Source: Adineta vaga (taxonomy: Eukaryota; Rotifera). Taken from it: DNA of 64,000 bases. The notes beneath the pieces were generated by a model that made no database searches, was not told the DNA's origin, and saw nothing but the letters and a program-made list of their open reading frames with translations. Made by a program: the position numbers and the translations under genes. Numbering within the stretch: position 1 is the stretch's first letter; every line of letters starts with the position of its first letter. The DNA is taken from assembly GCA_021613535.1 (NCBI GenBank), contig CP075496.1, forward strand, positions 558,001 to 622,000, in the 5' to 3' direction. Of this stretch, positions 1 to 11,143 are shown piece after piece.

Positions 1-129
1 TCGCTTCGGGCTCTGAAAGAAACTAATAAGACAACAATTGTATATAATAATTAATCTAAGAGAAACAAAGCAAACACTAAAAGCAACTTTAGCGGTCGGC
101 AAGGTGGTAAAGAATAGCGAGATAGAAGG

Positions 130-459
130 ATGGGTTCACTAAATTGTCTTGCAGTTATAAGAGGAATAAATATTATAGCTTGTCGGATGCTAGTTGCTGG
201 AGTCGTTCTAGTGTTTTCCATGATGGCATGGTAAGCGTAATCTTTTCTTTTCTAAACGAAAGTATAATATATTTGTAGTAAACTAATCAGTACAATTATT
301 ATTCCTAATAACATTGTAGTAAAAGAGGGTGTTGAATGGGTTTTAAAATGTCCCCATAAGAGAATTTCGGGAGGTTTAGTTGTGTTAGTAATAAAATTGA
401 TTATTATATGGAATAAACTATATTTAGAAACGCAATTGCGTTGTTGTCTATGGTTCTGA
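130..459 (+). CDS. Possible small two-exon membrane protein, doubtful
   Basis: Exons 130..230 and 279..459 join across a GT..AG intron of 48 bp, the usual size in this window, and give an open frame of 93 codons ending in TGA. The predicted protein starts MGSLNCLAVIRG and has a hydrophobic stretch at about residues 15-34 and another near residues 70-80. I recognise no domain. Base usage in the second exon is unlike the clear genes nearby, which use A/T third positions heavily. Support is only the frame continuity plus consensus splice ends, so a chance ORF is quite possible. Confidence 0.22.
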
Positions 460-1335
460 CGTTTTTTCTTCGTTGTAGCAACCTTTGCATGTAATTATTA
501 ATACTTATATTATAATCTTCCACTAAAAAACATGGTTTATTCCGAACTATCTTACAGAAAAATCAAGTCGTTTTTTTCAAATTACACGGCTTCAGCATAG
601 GGTTGTGTATTCCTTATTTGGATAAAGCTCCTGGAAGAGTTCGTGCGACACCGACACATGCGAAAAATACCTATACCTTCCACAGTCGCTGGTTAAGCGA
701 GACGAAGCGACGAACGTTACTTGTCGAAATAAATGATAATGACATTGACGAGAAGAAAAACAAGTTTTTAGCGAAGAGCGACAGTATATGATAAGTAATT
801 TGGGATGGTTGAGATATGTTCTGTGAATACGATAGTCACATATTCGATTGTTTGGATTTGTTTCGAATTCTAAATGAACACAAATCTCAATGATGTTGAT
901 TTATCAAATTGATCATATTCATTGGTTTATGATTTAATCCCACAGATTTGAAGTGATTCAATATCTGGAAGAAAACGAATTAAACATTGATTTAAATGAG
1001 AAGAAATATTTGAATCTGTCTGAGAGAAAATTCTTATTCGTTTGATTGTTGTTCATTGTTTTGACTAGTTTGAGAAACTTGAGTTTTGTCTTCATCCGAT
1101 AGAGAATCATGCATAGTAACAATATGATAGGAATCGAATACATAGATTTGACATAATATCAGTTTGAGAAAAGAACTTCAACGTGTTAATTTTTAGTATT
1201 TTGATGAATGTCAAATGAATTGTTCAACAAATTTTATCTTTTTTGATTCAATTCTTTTAACAATTAAAAGCTTAATTTAAAGCAGAACTTGACTTAGTTA
1301 GATTTATTTAAAAGAGAGATAAAAACAAAACCAGA
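460..1335. other. Intergenic, nothing recognised
   Basis: No convincing coding exon is seen on either strand. A short open stretch at about 603-791 is somewhat richer in G+C than its surroundings but shows no family pattern and no splice context. The right part is the 3' flank of the convergent minus-strand gene that ends at 1336. Confidence 0.5.
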
Positions 1336-2695
1336 TCAATGATTTTGATCATGTCCATTAGTGGAATTGTAGAGTTGTTCTTTGATAGCATTTGTAAGAA
1401 GAAGAATAGCTTGATCTATTTCATCATCTGTTGTCATATAACATGTGCTCAATCGAACTGTACCACGTGCTAATTCCCATGATAAACCTGTTATAAATAG
1501 AATCAATAGAGAAGAATTTTCGTAAAGAAAACTTTTTTCTTACCAATAGCTTGAAGTGTTGTTGACATTGTTTGATATTTTGTATCTTCATGACAAGCAC
1601 TACCAGTTGAAAAAGCTAAACGATCACCTAATTGATTAACTAATTGTTTAGCATTTATTCCACGAAAAGATAAACTTAATGTATTTGGTAAAGAATAGAA
1701 TTCATCACTATTTCGAACAATAAAATCTTGATTTTCATCTTTAAATTGTTTAATTAATCCTTGATAAAGTCGATCACGTGTTCTTTTCATTTGTTCAATT
1801 CTTTTATTTAATGAAGATTTATTTGAAATTAATTGACAAGCTCTTCCTAATCCAATAATAGCTAAAACATTTTCTGTTCCAGGTCGAAGACCTTGCTCAT
1901 GTTGAGCACCATAAAGAATTGGTTCTAATTGAATACCTTCACGAATATAAAGTGCACCAATACCTTTTGGACCATGAAATTTATGTGAGCAAATGGTTAA
2001 TAAATCAACATCAAGACGTTTGACATCAATCGGAACTTTTCCTAGAGATTGTGATGCATCTGTATGAATTCGAAGATCAGATGAACCATATTGACGACAT
2101 AATTGAACAATTTCTTCAATTGGTTGAATTGATCCTAAAGTGGAAAAAAAGATTTTTTTTCCATTGAAAATTCCCCAAAATATAATTTGAACAAACCTAT
2201 TTCATTGTTACTATGCATTATTGTAACAAGTTTTGTTTGTGGTTTAATTAACTGACGAAAATGTTCGAGATCAATAATTCCATTTGAATTAACTTTAGCA
2301 AATGAGATTTGAATATTTTCATAAGAATTTTGAAAATATTTTAGAAGATTTGCAACAGATGGATGCTCAAATGGACTTGTGATGATGTGTTGAACAGTAT
2401 TGAGATTTAACTTGAGAATTCCCTGAATAGCGAAGTTATTTGATTCAGTTCCACCACTTGTAAAAATAATTTCATTAGAATTTGATGCATTTATTGAACT
2501 TCGTACTTGTTCTCGCGCTTCATTTATTAAATATTTGGTTTCAATTCCAATTAAATGAGATGAACTGGGATTTCCAAATAAATTTGTACATTTTAAATGA
2601 TTTATCATTGATTCAATGACAGATTTATCTTCTCGTGTTGTTGCATTATTATCTAAGTAAATCATTTTTGATAAATCAGTATAGTCTTCATTCAT
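1336..2695 (-). CDS. Selenocysteine lyase / cysteine desulfurase-like PLP enzyme (class V aminotransferase fold)
   Basis: Three minus-strand exons (2197..2695, 2134..1544, 1487..1336) are separated by GT..AG introns of 62 and 56 bp, giving about 413 residues. Seen: the N-terminal YLDNNATT motif, TSGGTESNN, HTDASQSLGK, the PLP-lysine motif SHKFHGPKGIGALY, RPGTEN, and the reactive cysteine in STGSACHEDT. Known: this family removes S or Se from cysteine or selenocysteine to give alanine. The TIMxxNNE stretch, the ACH context of the active cysteine and the length look closer to animal selenocysteine lyase (SCLY) than to mitochondrial NFS1, and no mitochondrial leader is visible. The ATG at 2695 was chosen because the longer frame begins with GTG; a further 5' exon cannot be excluded. 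Which substrate is preferred is not decided by the sequence. Confidence 0.85.
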
Positions 2696-3607
2696 ATTGA
2701 TAAGAATACCAGATGTTTCTTTCACTATACAACTGTCGTTGTTAATATAGAAATAGTAGTACGTAGTTGTAATTGTGACGCATTTTTTTGTCTTTTTCTT
2801 CTCCTTCCTTTTCTTTCACAAATGACGATGACGTGGCAAAAGTAAAGAAAGAAAGCTGATTAACATAAACTCGCTCCTTTTTTTTCTCCTTTCCCCACGT
2901 TTTCCATTCTAATGTATTGTTGATTATATAGAGAAGAAAAGAAAACGTACGTGTTGATGACGTAAGAACTGTTTTGAATAAAATGATTCACTAAGATTAT
3001 TAAAAGATAATTTTGAAGGATTTGACTTGTTATTCTTGGAAATTTTCTTACTGATTATTTGTTTTTTCAAAGATATTTTTCTATAAAATAAGATTATTTC
3101 TATGAAGATCATTTGTTCGATCAAAAGAAATAAAAATGGAAATTCTGATTTTTATTTTCAATTATTTGTTTCATTCGAAATACGATACATGATATTGAAA
3201 ATTTACTTAATATCACCATTAGTTGTATAGATACAGTAATGATGTTAATTATATAGATAAATGTCATTAATTGGACTCTTTATGTATGATTATAGAAATA
3301 CATATGAACTATTTTAAGTTCTGAATAATATTTAAGAGTATTCCAACACATGTTATATTTGTGAGTGTTGGTTTAAGAAAGACTTCATATATAAATGAAA
3401 AAGTCTTTATTAAAAGATCAGAAGTTATTAAAGAACATGACGTGTGGAGAGAAAGAGAAGTAAAACATTTGCACATATGTATATAACTATACAGAATCGA
3501 AGAAGATATAATCATCATGACGTCATAGTTTGTACAAGGATATTCATGGAATATTCCTGTTCTTCTCTGGGTTTTCTATTCTTGTTTTGTTATGGAATGT
3601 TCGATGG
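2696..3607. other. Spacer between divergent genes
   Basis: Between the minus-strand PLP enzyme and the plus-strand CxxC gene. Pyrimidine-rich tracts lie near 2790-2900. No coding exon is recognised. Confidence 0.45.
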
Positions 3608-3615
3608 TATATAAA
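3608..3615 (+). promoter_or_regulatory. TATA-like box upstream of the CxxC gene
   Basis: TATATAAA lies 93 bp upstream of the ATG at 3708. Its position and match fit a core promoter, but an acceptor-like TTTTTAG directly before the ATG leaves room for a short 5' untranslated exon. Confidence 0.35.
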
Positions 3616-3707
3616 GCGACGTTTTCTCCAAATGAATATTCATCTTTTCGAAAAATCGTTACTAACTAGTGATAAAATTGAATATTTATTTTCATTTATT
3701 TTTAGAA

Positions 3708-4082
3708 ATGTCTTATGGTAAAGATCAAATTGTATGTAATACTCAAGCTATTGTAAATATAGTTGCTGGAACTGCATCACTTGCACAAGAATATGAAACA
3801 ACTGTATTTTCGAGTTGTACTTGTTCAAATTGTTCTAAAACATATTGGAAATTAATTAAAAATAAAGAAACTTACTTATCAACTTATCCATATTGTCCAA
3901 ATTGTGGTTCTCGTATTAAATTATCTGATATTAAAGAAGATCCTGATATAATTGGAGCAGAAGTTATATTTTTACAAAAGAATAACACAGCTTATGCAAG
4001 TTTTAAATTAACACATAAAGCTCTAGAAACAACAAATATTAAACAAATGATTGAAAAATGTAATGTACGTTTTATTTTGTAA
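3708..4082 (+). CDS. Small protein with two CxxC zinc-ribbon-like pairs, unknown function
   Basis: One open frame of 124 codons from the ATG at 3708. Two cysteine pairs, CTCSNC (about residue 38) and CPNC (about residue 64), are spaced as in a zinc ribbon and followed by a mixed hydrophilic C-terminal half. There is no signal peptide or membrane segment. The longer upstream frame starts with a non-ATG codon and crosses a likely splice acceptor, so the later ATG is preferred. I do not recognise the family. A metal-binding adaptor or nucleic-acid-binding role is possible but is only inferred from the cysteine spacing. Confidence 0.65.
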   Translation: MSYGKDQIVCNTQAIVNIVAGTASLAQEYETTVFSSCTCSNCSKTYWKLIKNKETYLSTYPYCPNCGSRIKLSDIKEDPDIIGAEVIFLQKNNTAYASFKLTHKALETTNIKQMIEKCNVRFIL

Positions 4083-4540
4083 AATGATCAATATAAAAAC
4101 TGATTTTTTTTTCTTTTTTCATAAATTATGTTTTATATTTTTCATTTTTGTATGATTTCGATTGAAAAGTTCAACTCTTTATTCTTACACTAGCGACTTT
4201 CATTTAAATATTTAAATTGAAATAAATTCAAGAAAAAAAGAACTAAACTTAAAGATTTATTATTTATTTTCTATTTTGTTGATTGAAAATTCGATGTATT
4301 TAATAATGAAGGGAAAAAAACTGCAATATCATTATCATGTATTTATCAACAATGATATGATAGAGACATAAGTAATTCTTATTTGTTATCAAAAGAAAGA
4401 ATATTATTTGTACTGAAAAAAAAAAGGCGTTGTCATTATTTTTCTTTTATCTCAAATGAGATTTTTGAATATAAACTCTTCATCTTTTTTGTACTTTGTT
4501 CGATGGTTTCGCGAGCAAAATATTTTAGTTGTAATTGTAG
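4083..4540. other. Spacer, AT-rich
   Basis: 3' flank of the CxxC gene and 5' flank of the transporter. Homopolymer A and T runs only; no exon recognised. Confidence 0.45.
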
Positions 4541-5812
4541 ATGAAATTGGAACGAATGGATAAAGAAGGAGAAAATAATTTACAAATTAATGTTGTTGAA
4601 TTTATTCCAACGATTGAAGAAACTGATGATGATGTAAAAAACCATCATAATGGTATTTATTGGCGATTATTATTTCTTAATTTAGTTGTTTTATGGGCAT
4701 ATCAGTCATTAATATCAGCACAAAATTATTATATAAAATTTTTTCCAAACGATCATTTAGATTTTTGGGGAACAGTTTCCGCAGGTACATCAATGTTTTT
4801 ACTTCATATCATTCAATTATGGCTTGGTGTTTATAAATATGGTTTTTCAAAACGTGTTATACCTGGTTTTGTTTTATATATAATCATTGCAATTGCAGTT
4901 ATGATATTTAAAAATAAAATTCTTTTAATAATTGCATTTGCAAGTGTTGGTGGTGTTAATACAATGACGGAATCTCCAATCTATGGTATTGCAGGTTTAT
5001 TTACAACGGGTTCATTTACACAAGCTGTTCAAGTTGGAAATGGAATGGCTGGATTTTTAAATGTTACAGCTAATACAATAATTCGTTTACTTGTTTTATT
5101 ATTTCATAGTCATATTGATGAAGATCAATTATCATTTTATATATTTATGAGTGTTTTAATTGTTTTATGTCTTATAGCGATTTATGTTTATTATCGTTTA
5201 ATTTCTCTTCCACCAGTTCAATCTCGAATTGATCAACAAATGGCTTTATTTCAACGAAATAATTTACCTGATATTATTGAAATTCAACCAGTTGGAAATG
5301 AACTTTCATTTTGGACATTAACAAAAATTTTAAAAATACATTTATTTGTTCAATTTTATGTTTTATTTATAAGTTTATTATTATGGCCAGGTATTCCATG
5401 TGGTGCAACAAATAATGGTTGGTTTCATTATGGTGGAAAAGTATGGTGGTGTTCACCATTTGTTATTTTAACATTTAATTTAGGAGATTTAATTGGACGT
5501 ACACTTGCTGTTAAAGTTCATCAATATTTTTCAGAACTGACTTGTCTTCTATCAGCTTTATTAAGAACATCATTTATTATAATAATATTTTATCGTCATC
5601 ATATTGATAATATACTTTTACTTGTTTTAATAACATTAATGGGTTTAACAAATGGTCTTCTTGCAACAATTACATTTATGGTTCGTCCATCATCAATTGT
5701 TGGTGTTCATAATTGTGAACGTGCTGCTTATCTTATGACTGCAGCACTTTATTTTGGAATTGCTTGTGGTTCTATCGTTGCAGCGAGTTTAGCTCTAACT
5801 AATGTCCTTTAA
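4541..5812 (+). CDS. Equilibrative nucleoside transporter (SLC29/ENT) family protein
   Basis: Intronless, 423 residues with about 11 hydrophobic spans after a 40-residue acidic N-terminus. Family signs seen: the first helix with the LISAQNYYIKFF pattern, the helix-4/5 region ESPIYGIAGLF followed by TQAVQVGNGMAG (ENT proteins have a G-x-A-G-L-F...QAV..G.G.AG block), FNLGDLIGR, and the late block GLTNGLLATITFM. A hydrophilic loop of about 50 residues sits between helices 6 and 7, as in ENTs. Known role: facilitated movement of nucleosides or nucleobases across the plasma or organelle membrane. Substrate range cannot be read. Length is near the usual 450. The single-exon structure is plain in the reading frame. 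Confidence 0.85.
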   Translation: MKLERMDKEGENNLQINVVEFIPTIEETDDDVKNHHNGIYWRLLFLNLVVLWAYQSLISAQNYYIKFFPNDHLDFWGTVSAGTSMFLLHIIQLWLGVYKYGFSKRVIPGFVLYIIIAIAVMIFKNKILLIIAFASVGGVNTMTESPIYGIAGLFTTGSFTQAVQVGNGMAGFLNVTANTIIRLLVLLFHSHIDEDQLSFYIFMSVLIVLCLIAIYVYYRLISLPPVQSRIDQQMALFQRNNLPDIIEIQPVGNELSFWTLTKILKIHLFVQFYVLFISLLLWPGIPCGATNNGWFHYGGKVWWCSPFVILTFNLGDLIGRTLAVKVHQYFSELTCLLSALLRTSFIIIIFYRHHIDNILLLVLITLMGLTNGLLATITFMVRPSSIVGVHNCERAAYLMTAALYFGIACGSIVAASLALTNVL

Positions 5813-6227
5813 TAAATTAGATATAGATGAAATTCATCACAAAATTGTCTATTAAACTGATTAATTAATTGAAATCTTCTTCAAATCAGTACGTTAACAA
5901 TAAATAACGTTCGTCGAGGATGATTCACTTGACCTTCGACTTCAGGATTAATAAAAAGGAATTTTTTATGATTTATTCAATACTTGAGATATATCAATCG
6001 ACAGACTACATGATGAGATACTAAGTAACACTAATTCTTTGTATTCGCGAAGTCTTTTCTGAACGAATAAAAAAGAATGTTCTTACATTCAAAAAAAAAC
6101 ATCACGATTTCTCATATTATCATTATTATCTCATAATATCATTTTCGTTTCATCATTTTCTTGTAAGAGAACAAAGATACGCCCTGGTATGTTATATGAG
6201 AACCCAAAGGTACTCCTGTAGTTGTAG

Positions 6228-6237
6228 TATATAAAAA
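6228..6237 (+). promoter_or_regulatory. TATA-like box
   Basis: TATATAAAAA sits in a locally G+C-richer patch. It lies about 415 bp upstream of the DnaJ ATG, far for a core promoter unless a 5' untranslated exon exists. Confidence 0.25.
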
Positions 6238-6262
6238 CGGGTGGGGAAAACTTTGTTATCGG

Positions 6263-6275
6263 TGACCTTTGACCC
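6263..6275 (+). promoter_or_regulatory. DR1-like nuclear receptor element
   Basis: TGACCTTTGACCC reads on the minus strand as two AGGTCA-like half sites spaced by one base, the DR1 arrangement bound by RXR/HNF4-type receptors in animals. It lies 26 bp after the TATA-like box. Sequence match only. Confidence 0.3.
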
Positions 6276-6651
6276 TTGATCCGCAACATACATAGCAACG
6301 AATTCCCATTTTTTACCGTACCAACCTTCTTTCAGTCGAAAGAGTATTATTGGTAACTAATTAGATAGTAAATTACAATCATTTAGATGAATTTAATTCT
6401 CATAGAAATAACAAGGGGAGAAAATTGATTTGAGTAATTTCAAGTAATTTCAGTTTTCCTGACGATAATTCACATCTAATTCATCATTCTTTTCTTTCAA
6501 CGAAGAAAAAAGCTAATTCTCTTTTGGCAATGATGATGAAATTGTGATGAGTCATCGAGGAAAAAATCCATATTTTTCAGTTTCTATATATTTCATCATT
6601 TTGTATGAAATTATTGGTATTTGCAAATCAAAATAATTTTTGTAAAATCAA

Positions 6652-8250
6652 ATGTCTACTGATACAACTCTTTATGATATTCTTGGAATAAGTTCCAATG
6701 CATCACAAGAACAAATTAGAATAGTATGAATCTTTTTAAATGATTTTTTTCAATTAATATTCTTTACAATTGAAAAACTAGGCTGCACGTGAAAAAGCTC
6801 TTGAACATCATCCAGATCGTGGTGGATCTCACGAAATGGTAAATTTATTTATTTGAATCAATATTTTGGATTTGATTTATTTAAATTTAGATGCAAAAAG
6901 TGAATGCAGCAAAAAGAATTTTAACTGATCCAGAAAAACGACGATTATATGATCAATATGGATTGGAAGGAATGGAATCAAGAATAAATAATCGAAATTT
7001 TCCATTTACAGATGTCCCTAATGATCGTAAGAAATAGATTTACAAAAAAAATATAATTATTTCAAATATATTTGTTTTTAGTTTTTGATATTTTCAATAT
7101 ATTTAATCATGGATCTCGTCATACCAATACAAAACGATCACCGAAAGGCAAAGATATTCAATATTCTCTCAAGTATATCAAAACATTCATTTCTTTTTTT
7201 GTTATTAAATTTTCTTTTGATTTTTAGAATTTCGCTTGAAGAAATTTATTCGGGAAGTACAAAAACAATACAAATTGATCGTGATATTATTTGTAATAAT
7301 TGTAAAGGGTAATGAAGAAGTTTTGTATTTGTTTAATTTTATTTCTTTTTTCTTCTGATAAATTATAGAACTGGTTCTCATAATGGTAAATCATCACAAT
7401 GTAGAAGATGTCATGGACAAGGTATTGAAATTATAATTCAAAGAATGGGTCCAATGATTCAACAACTACAATGTGAATGTTCATTATGTAATGGAAAGGG
7501 AACTATAATTAAAGCAGAAGATCAATGTAAAATTTGTACAGGAAAAAAAGTTATTCGAGAAGAAAAATCTTTTGATATTAATATTTCACATGGAAGTCGA
7601 AATGGTGAAACAATTCGATTGATTAATCAAGCAAATGAAATTGTAAGATTAAACAAATATTTCTTTCTTTTATATGATTTTTTTTAAAATTATTATTTAG
7701 CCAAATGGTGAATCAGGATCATTAAATATTATTTTACGTGAAGAATCTCATCCAATATTTATTCGAAAAAAAGATAATTTATTAATGAACATGGAAATTA
7801 ATTTAACTGAATGTTTATGTGGTTTTCAACGTTTGATTAAATTATTAGATGGTCATCAAATATTAATTGAACATCCACCAGGAAAAACAATTTTACCAAA
7901 TAGTTATCAATGTTTAAAAGGTTATGGAATGCCAAATAGATCAACACATTCCTATGGAGATTTAATTATTCAATTTGATGTGAAATTTCCTGATGAAAAT
8001 TTTCATTTAAATCAATCACAACTAAAAGTAAAGAAATCTTTTCTTTTTATTTTATTTTATTTAACAAATAATTTTCTGTCTTTAGCAATTGGAATCAATT
8101 CTTCCACCAAAGAAACAAATTCATTTAAATAATGAAGAAATAATTGATACTGTTCATATGACTAAATATGATAATTCGACGGAAAACAATGATGAAGAAG
8201 AAGAAGGAGATACCGATGGTCATCATACAATTCCATGTTCGACACAATAA
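6652..8250 (+). CDS. Type A DnaJ (Hsp40) co-chaperone, DNAJA1/2/4-like, with C-terminal CaaX-like box
   Basis: Eight exons (6652..6723, 6782..6838, 6891..7026, 7082..7172, 7228..7308, 7369..7642, 7701..8027, 8086..8250) with seven GT..AG introns of 52-60 bp join in frame to 400 residues, matching human DNAJA1 (397). Domains in order: J domain with HPD at about residues 33-35; a short linker containing DIFNIF; a four-repeat zinc finger (CNNCKG, CRRCHG, CSLCNG, CKICTG); the two-part C-terminal substrate-binding region; an acidic tail; and a final CSTQ. Known: type A DnaJ proteins pass clients to Hsp70 and stimulate its ATPase, and the animal cytosolic members are farnesylated on a C-terminal cysteine. 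The linker is short and poor in glycine compared with the usual G/F region. Confidence 0.9.
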
Positions 8251-8762
8251 ATCAATCATTTTAACAAAATTCATTTATATTTTCTTTCTCGAAGAAAAAC
8301 TAAACAAATATCATTAATTTACTAATAAATATATTCATTATTAGTATAAGAAGAGAAAGAATTTTAATCTAAATTTAGTTTTCTAAGCAAAGTATATATT
8401 TCTCTGTTGATAAAAAAAATTCTAATCGTTAATAAAAACAACGATGTAGACTGTCAGAGCATGTTTTTTAACTGTAAAAACCAGATAGAAGAACAATAGA
8501 TCTTCAATTTTCATTTATTATTATTTTATAGACTCTGATGAGGTTACGAACATGATATAGTTCTTCATTAGGTTCTTTTTCATCATAAATACATTCAACA
8601 ACATAAAAAATAATTGATAAAGACAAGTAATTGAATGATGAATATATGAATTCACTTATGGATTCGCATCTAAATTGATTAAGAAGCAAATAATATATTT
8701 ATTATAAGTTCTTTTATTTCAGCTACAGAATAGAATGTCTTATAAATATAATAAAAAATACT
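8251..8762. other. Spacer between convergent genes
   Basis: 512 bp between the 3' ends of the DnaJ and hydrolase genes. AT-rich; no exon recognised. Confidence 0.45.
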
Positions 8763-9482
8763 TCATATTTTTTCAGCAAGATCGATCAAGTGAGTCACAA
8801 GTTCGGAAGGTGCTGAGATAAAAGGAGAATGATCGGTATCCATGGTGATAACATACTTGCATGGTAATCGACTCTGCATAGAACGTTGAGTTGCTAGTGA
8901 AACTGCTTTATCTTGTTTACATTCGATATAGGCACGTGGTACAGTTCCATAGTTCTCATCAGAAAGTTTCAATGGCGTAACGAAGCTTTTCGCCGGCTCT
9001 GTCGATAACAGACTTGGTACTCGTGTCATCCATTCTTCTGGTGCCATATTATAGAAAATAGCTATGGATTTATCTGGTTTAAGAGTCGTTGTGCCATCAG
9101 AATTTTTTATTACAACTTCTCCAAAATCTGTTTTTGTGGCACTTTGGTAAAGAGCTTCACCAGACGGTATCAAATAGGCTGTTACATATACGAGAAGTTT
9201 GATCTTCTCAGGTACAAACTCAGCAACTTGACTGATAAGAATTCCACCACGGCTATGACCGACTAAGATGACCAACTGTTGTTGTTTTCGAATTATATCC
9301 ACAGTTTGATTTACCCAACTTGTCAAATCGACCTGTGAGAGAGGAGTATTATCATTACCCATACCAAGAAGTTCTGGTGTGATAACGTGATGCCCTTGTT
9401 CTTGTAGCAAAGGAACAACACGTTGCCAACATGATGCCGAATGCCAAGCTCCAGGAATTAAAACGAAAGTCGAAACAGTCAT
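8763..9482 (-). CDS. Alpha/beta hydrolase of bacterial type, intronless
   Basis: A single minus-strand exon of 239 residues. It opens with FVLIPGAWHSASCW, an oxyanion-region pattern. Nucleophile elbow GHSRGG (Ser77), a probable acid in CKQDKAVS (about residue 190) and the histidine in TDHSPF (about residue 219) complete the triad. It resembles small bacterial alpha/beta hydrolases and the plant methylesterase/hydroxynitrile lyase group. There is no signal peptide, so it is probably cytosolic; the substrate is unknown. Its base composition is visibly less AT-rich than its neighbours and it lacks introns, both consistent with acquisition from bacteria, which is common in bdelloids. That origin is inference. 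Confidence 0.85.
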   Translation of the reverse strand: MTVSTFVLIPGAWHSASCWQRVVPLLQEQGHHVITPELLGMGNDNTPLSQVDLTSWVNQTVDIIRKQQQLVILVGHSRGGILISQVAEFVPEKIKLLVYVTAYLIPSGEALYQSATKTDFGEVVIKNSDGTTTLKPDKSIAIFYNMAPEEWMTRVPSLLSTEPAKSFVTPLKLSDENYGTVPRAYIECKQDKAVSLATQRSMQSRLPCKYVITMDTDHSPFISAPSELVTHLIDLAEKI

Positions 9483-10702
9483 CTAATATATCAATGATAA
9501 GTAGTTTTTATGTACCACACAGTTAGGACTATATTGATGTATATGCTAATTTTTTATCTATGACTTGTAAAAGATTTCGGATTAGACTTTATGAATATTA
9601 CAGAAAATAAACTAAAAAGTTCGTACTATATTAAGACCGACTTCTAAGAGTATAATTATACAATTGAAAACTACTCTTTTTTTACATATGTCTTGTGATC
9701 ATTCTCAAAACTTTAGATTAATAAGAAACATTATTGGTGTTAGTCTTTTAACTTGTTCCTATTTCGATCGATAGAAATCGCTTTCAATCAAGAAAGAAAT
9801 GTTAGTACGGATTCCTGTCTTAAAACTATTAATCATTTCAAAAGCAAAGAATTAGATATAGTTTACGTCATTGTACTGTATTAGTTTTACCGCAAAATAA
9901 AGATATTTTGATTCTAAATACTTTTCATATACAAACGTATATACAGGAAAAAAGGTTTATAAATACGGCATGTGCACATATTTCAGAAACGAGCAGTGAG
10001 TGTATTGATGCAAAATAACCGTTTAAACACACGCACGTTTGGACGTACTGTACATAAATCGTCCATGCGATACAAAACAACAAAAGTGAATATAGGTAAT
10101 TGTGAATTAGATGAATACGAATAATATTTCTATTTCTAGTTTAGTGTTCTCCAAAACAAAACGCACATAATCAGATATTTTGTGTTAGACCCACACAAAT
10201 GACAACAAAGTTTTATGAAAATTGTAAGAGATGGTGTTAATTCAATTCGTCGTACAAATAATTATAAATGCTCATTCACCTGTTTGATATCACTTCGAAA
10301 ACTTGAGCTGAAGTTCTCCTATGGAATAGGAATAGATTTTCTTTTGTCTATATACGATTATGCTTCTCACAAAATGTTTTTCTGTTAGAACAGGAATAAT
10401 TTTGTTTTGATTGCCATTCATTATAATTCATAATTCTGCACATATTTGACGAGGCTTATAAATTATGTTTATGAGTTACACAATCTAAACCTTTATCCAT
10501 AAAAAATAATGACTAGGAGCACTTTTTGAAAATCGTCATTTATATTCGAAGACGAATTAGACAGCTACTCGTGATTCTCGAATACCACAATTAATTTATG
10601 TCTTAACAAGTATCGATTCTAAAAGCAAACAATTCGAATATGAAATAACAATTATAAAATTTCGTTGATAAAAATAATTGAATGTTTAAATACAAATTTA
10701 AT
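9483..10702. other. Long spacer, nothing recognised
   Basis: 1.2 kb without an open frame longer than about 60 codons or any family pattern. It contains the upstream region of the alpha/beta hydrolase. Confidence 0.45.
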
Positions 10703-11044
10703 TTAAGCTATTCGTTTTAATCTTTGAAAATTCCATTGATTGATAATATTCTTTTCTTTTAAAGAAGATTGACTTGGTTGAAAGGTTTTGAATGAATTAT
10801 CTTGCCAATAAATAGTTAAGATTTCATTTCGTTTTTGTTTCTTTGAATTTATTTTAAGAAGATTTTTCATTAGAAAATTTTGTTTATAAATAATTTGATT
10901 AAGACGTTTTTCAATTCGTTTTTCTCTTTGAGAATTTTCATTCAAAAAATCGTCTTGCCTTTGATAAATTTTATTTAAATATTCTTTAATTTCATTGAAT
11001 AAATAAATATCTTTTTTATCTTCAACAAATAAATTCTTTGTCAT
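10703..11044 (-). CDS. Small basic coiled-coil-like protein, unknown
   Basis: A 113-codon frame from the ATG at 11044. The frame extends four codons further upstream but begins there with TTG. The product is rich in Lys, Asn, Gln and Glu, with a likely coiled-coil helix over about residues 15-70 and no cysteines or membrane segment. It begins 100 bp downstream of the stop of the acyltransferase gene on the same strand. No family recognised. An extra 3' exon of a neighbour, or a chance ORF in AT-rich DNA, cannot be ruled out. Confidence 0.4.
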   Translation of the reverse strand: MTKNLFVEDKKDIYLFNEIKEYLNKIYQRQDDFLNENSQREKRIEKRLNQIIYKQNFLMKNLLKINSKKQKRNEILTIYWQDNSFKTFQPSQSSLKEKNIINQWNFQRLKRIA

Positions 11045-11143
11045 TTTCTTATTCAAAGTTCTTCTTCATCATAAAAAATCAAATGAAAACTTATATTGGC
11101 GCATTAATTTATTCGAAACAATTTAATATTTTCAACAAATTTC

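Larger units (their letters stand above)
5813..6651. other. Upstream region of the DnaJ gene
   Basis: 839 bp without exons. It holds a TATA-like box at 6228 and a nuclear-receptor-type direct repeat at 6263, both annotated separately. The rest is AT-rich with no feature recognised. Confidence 0.45.

Noticed and set aside
603-791. 62-codon plus-strand frame
   Set aside because: Non-ATG start, no family pattern, no splice context.
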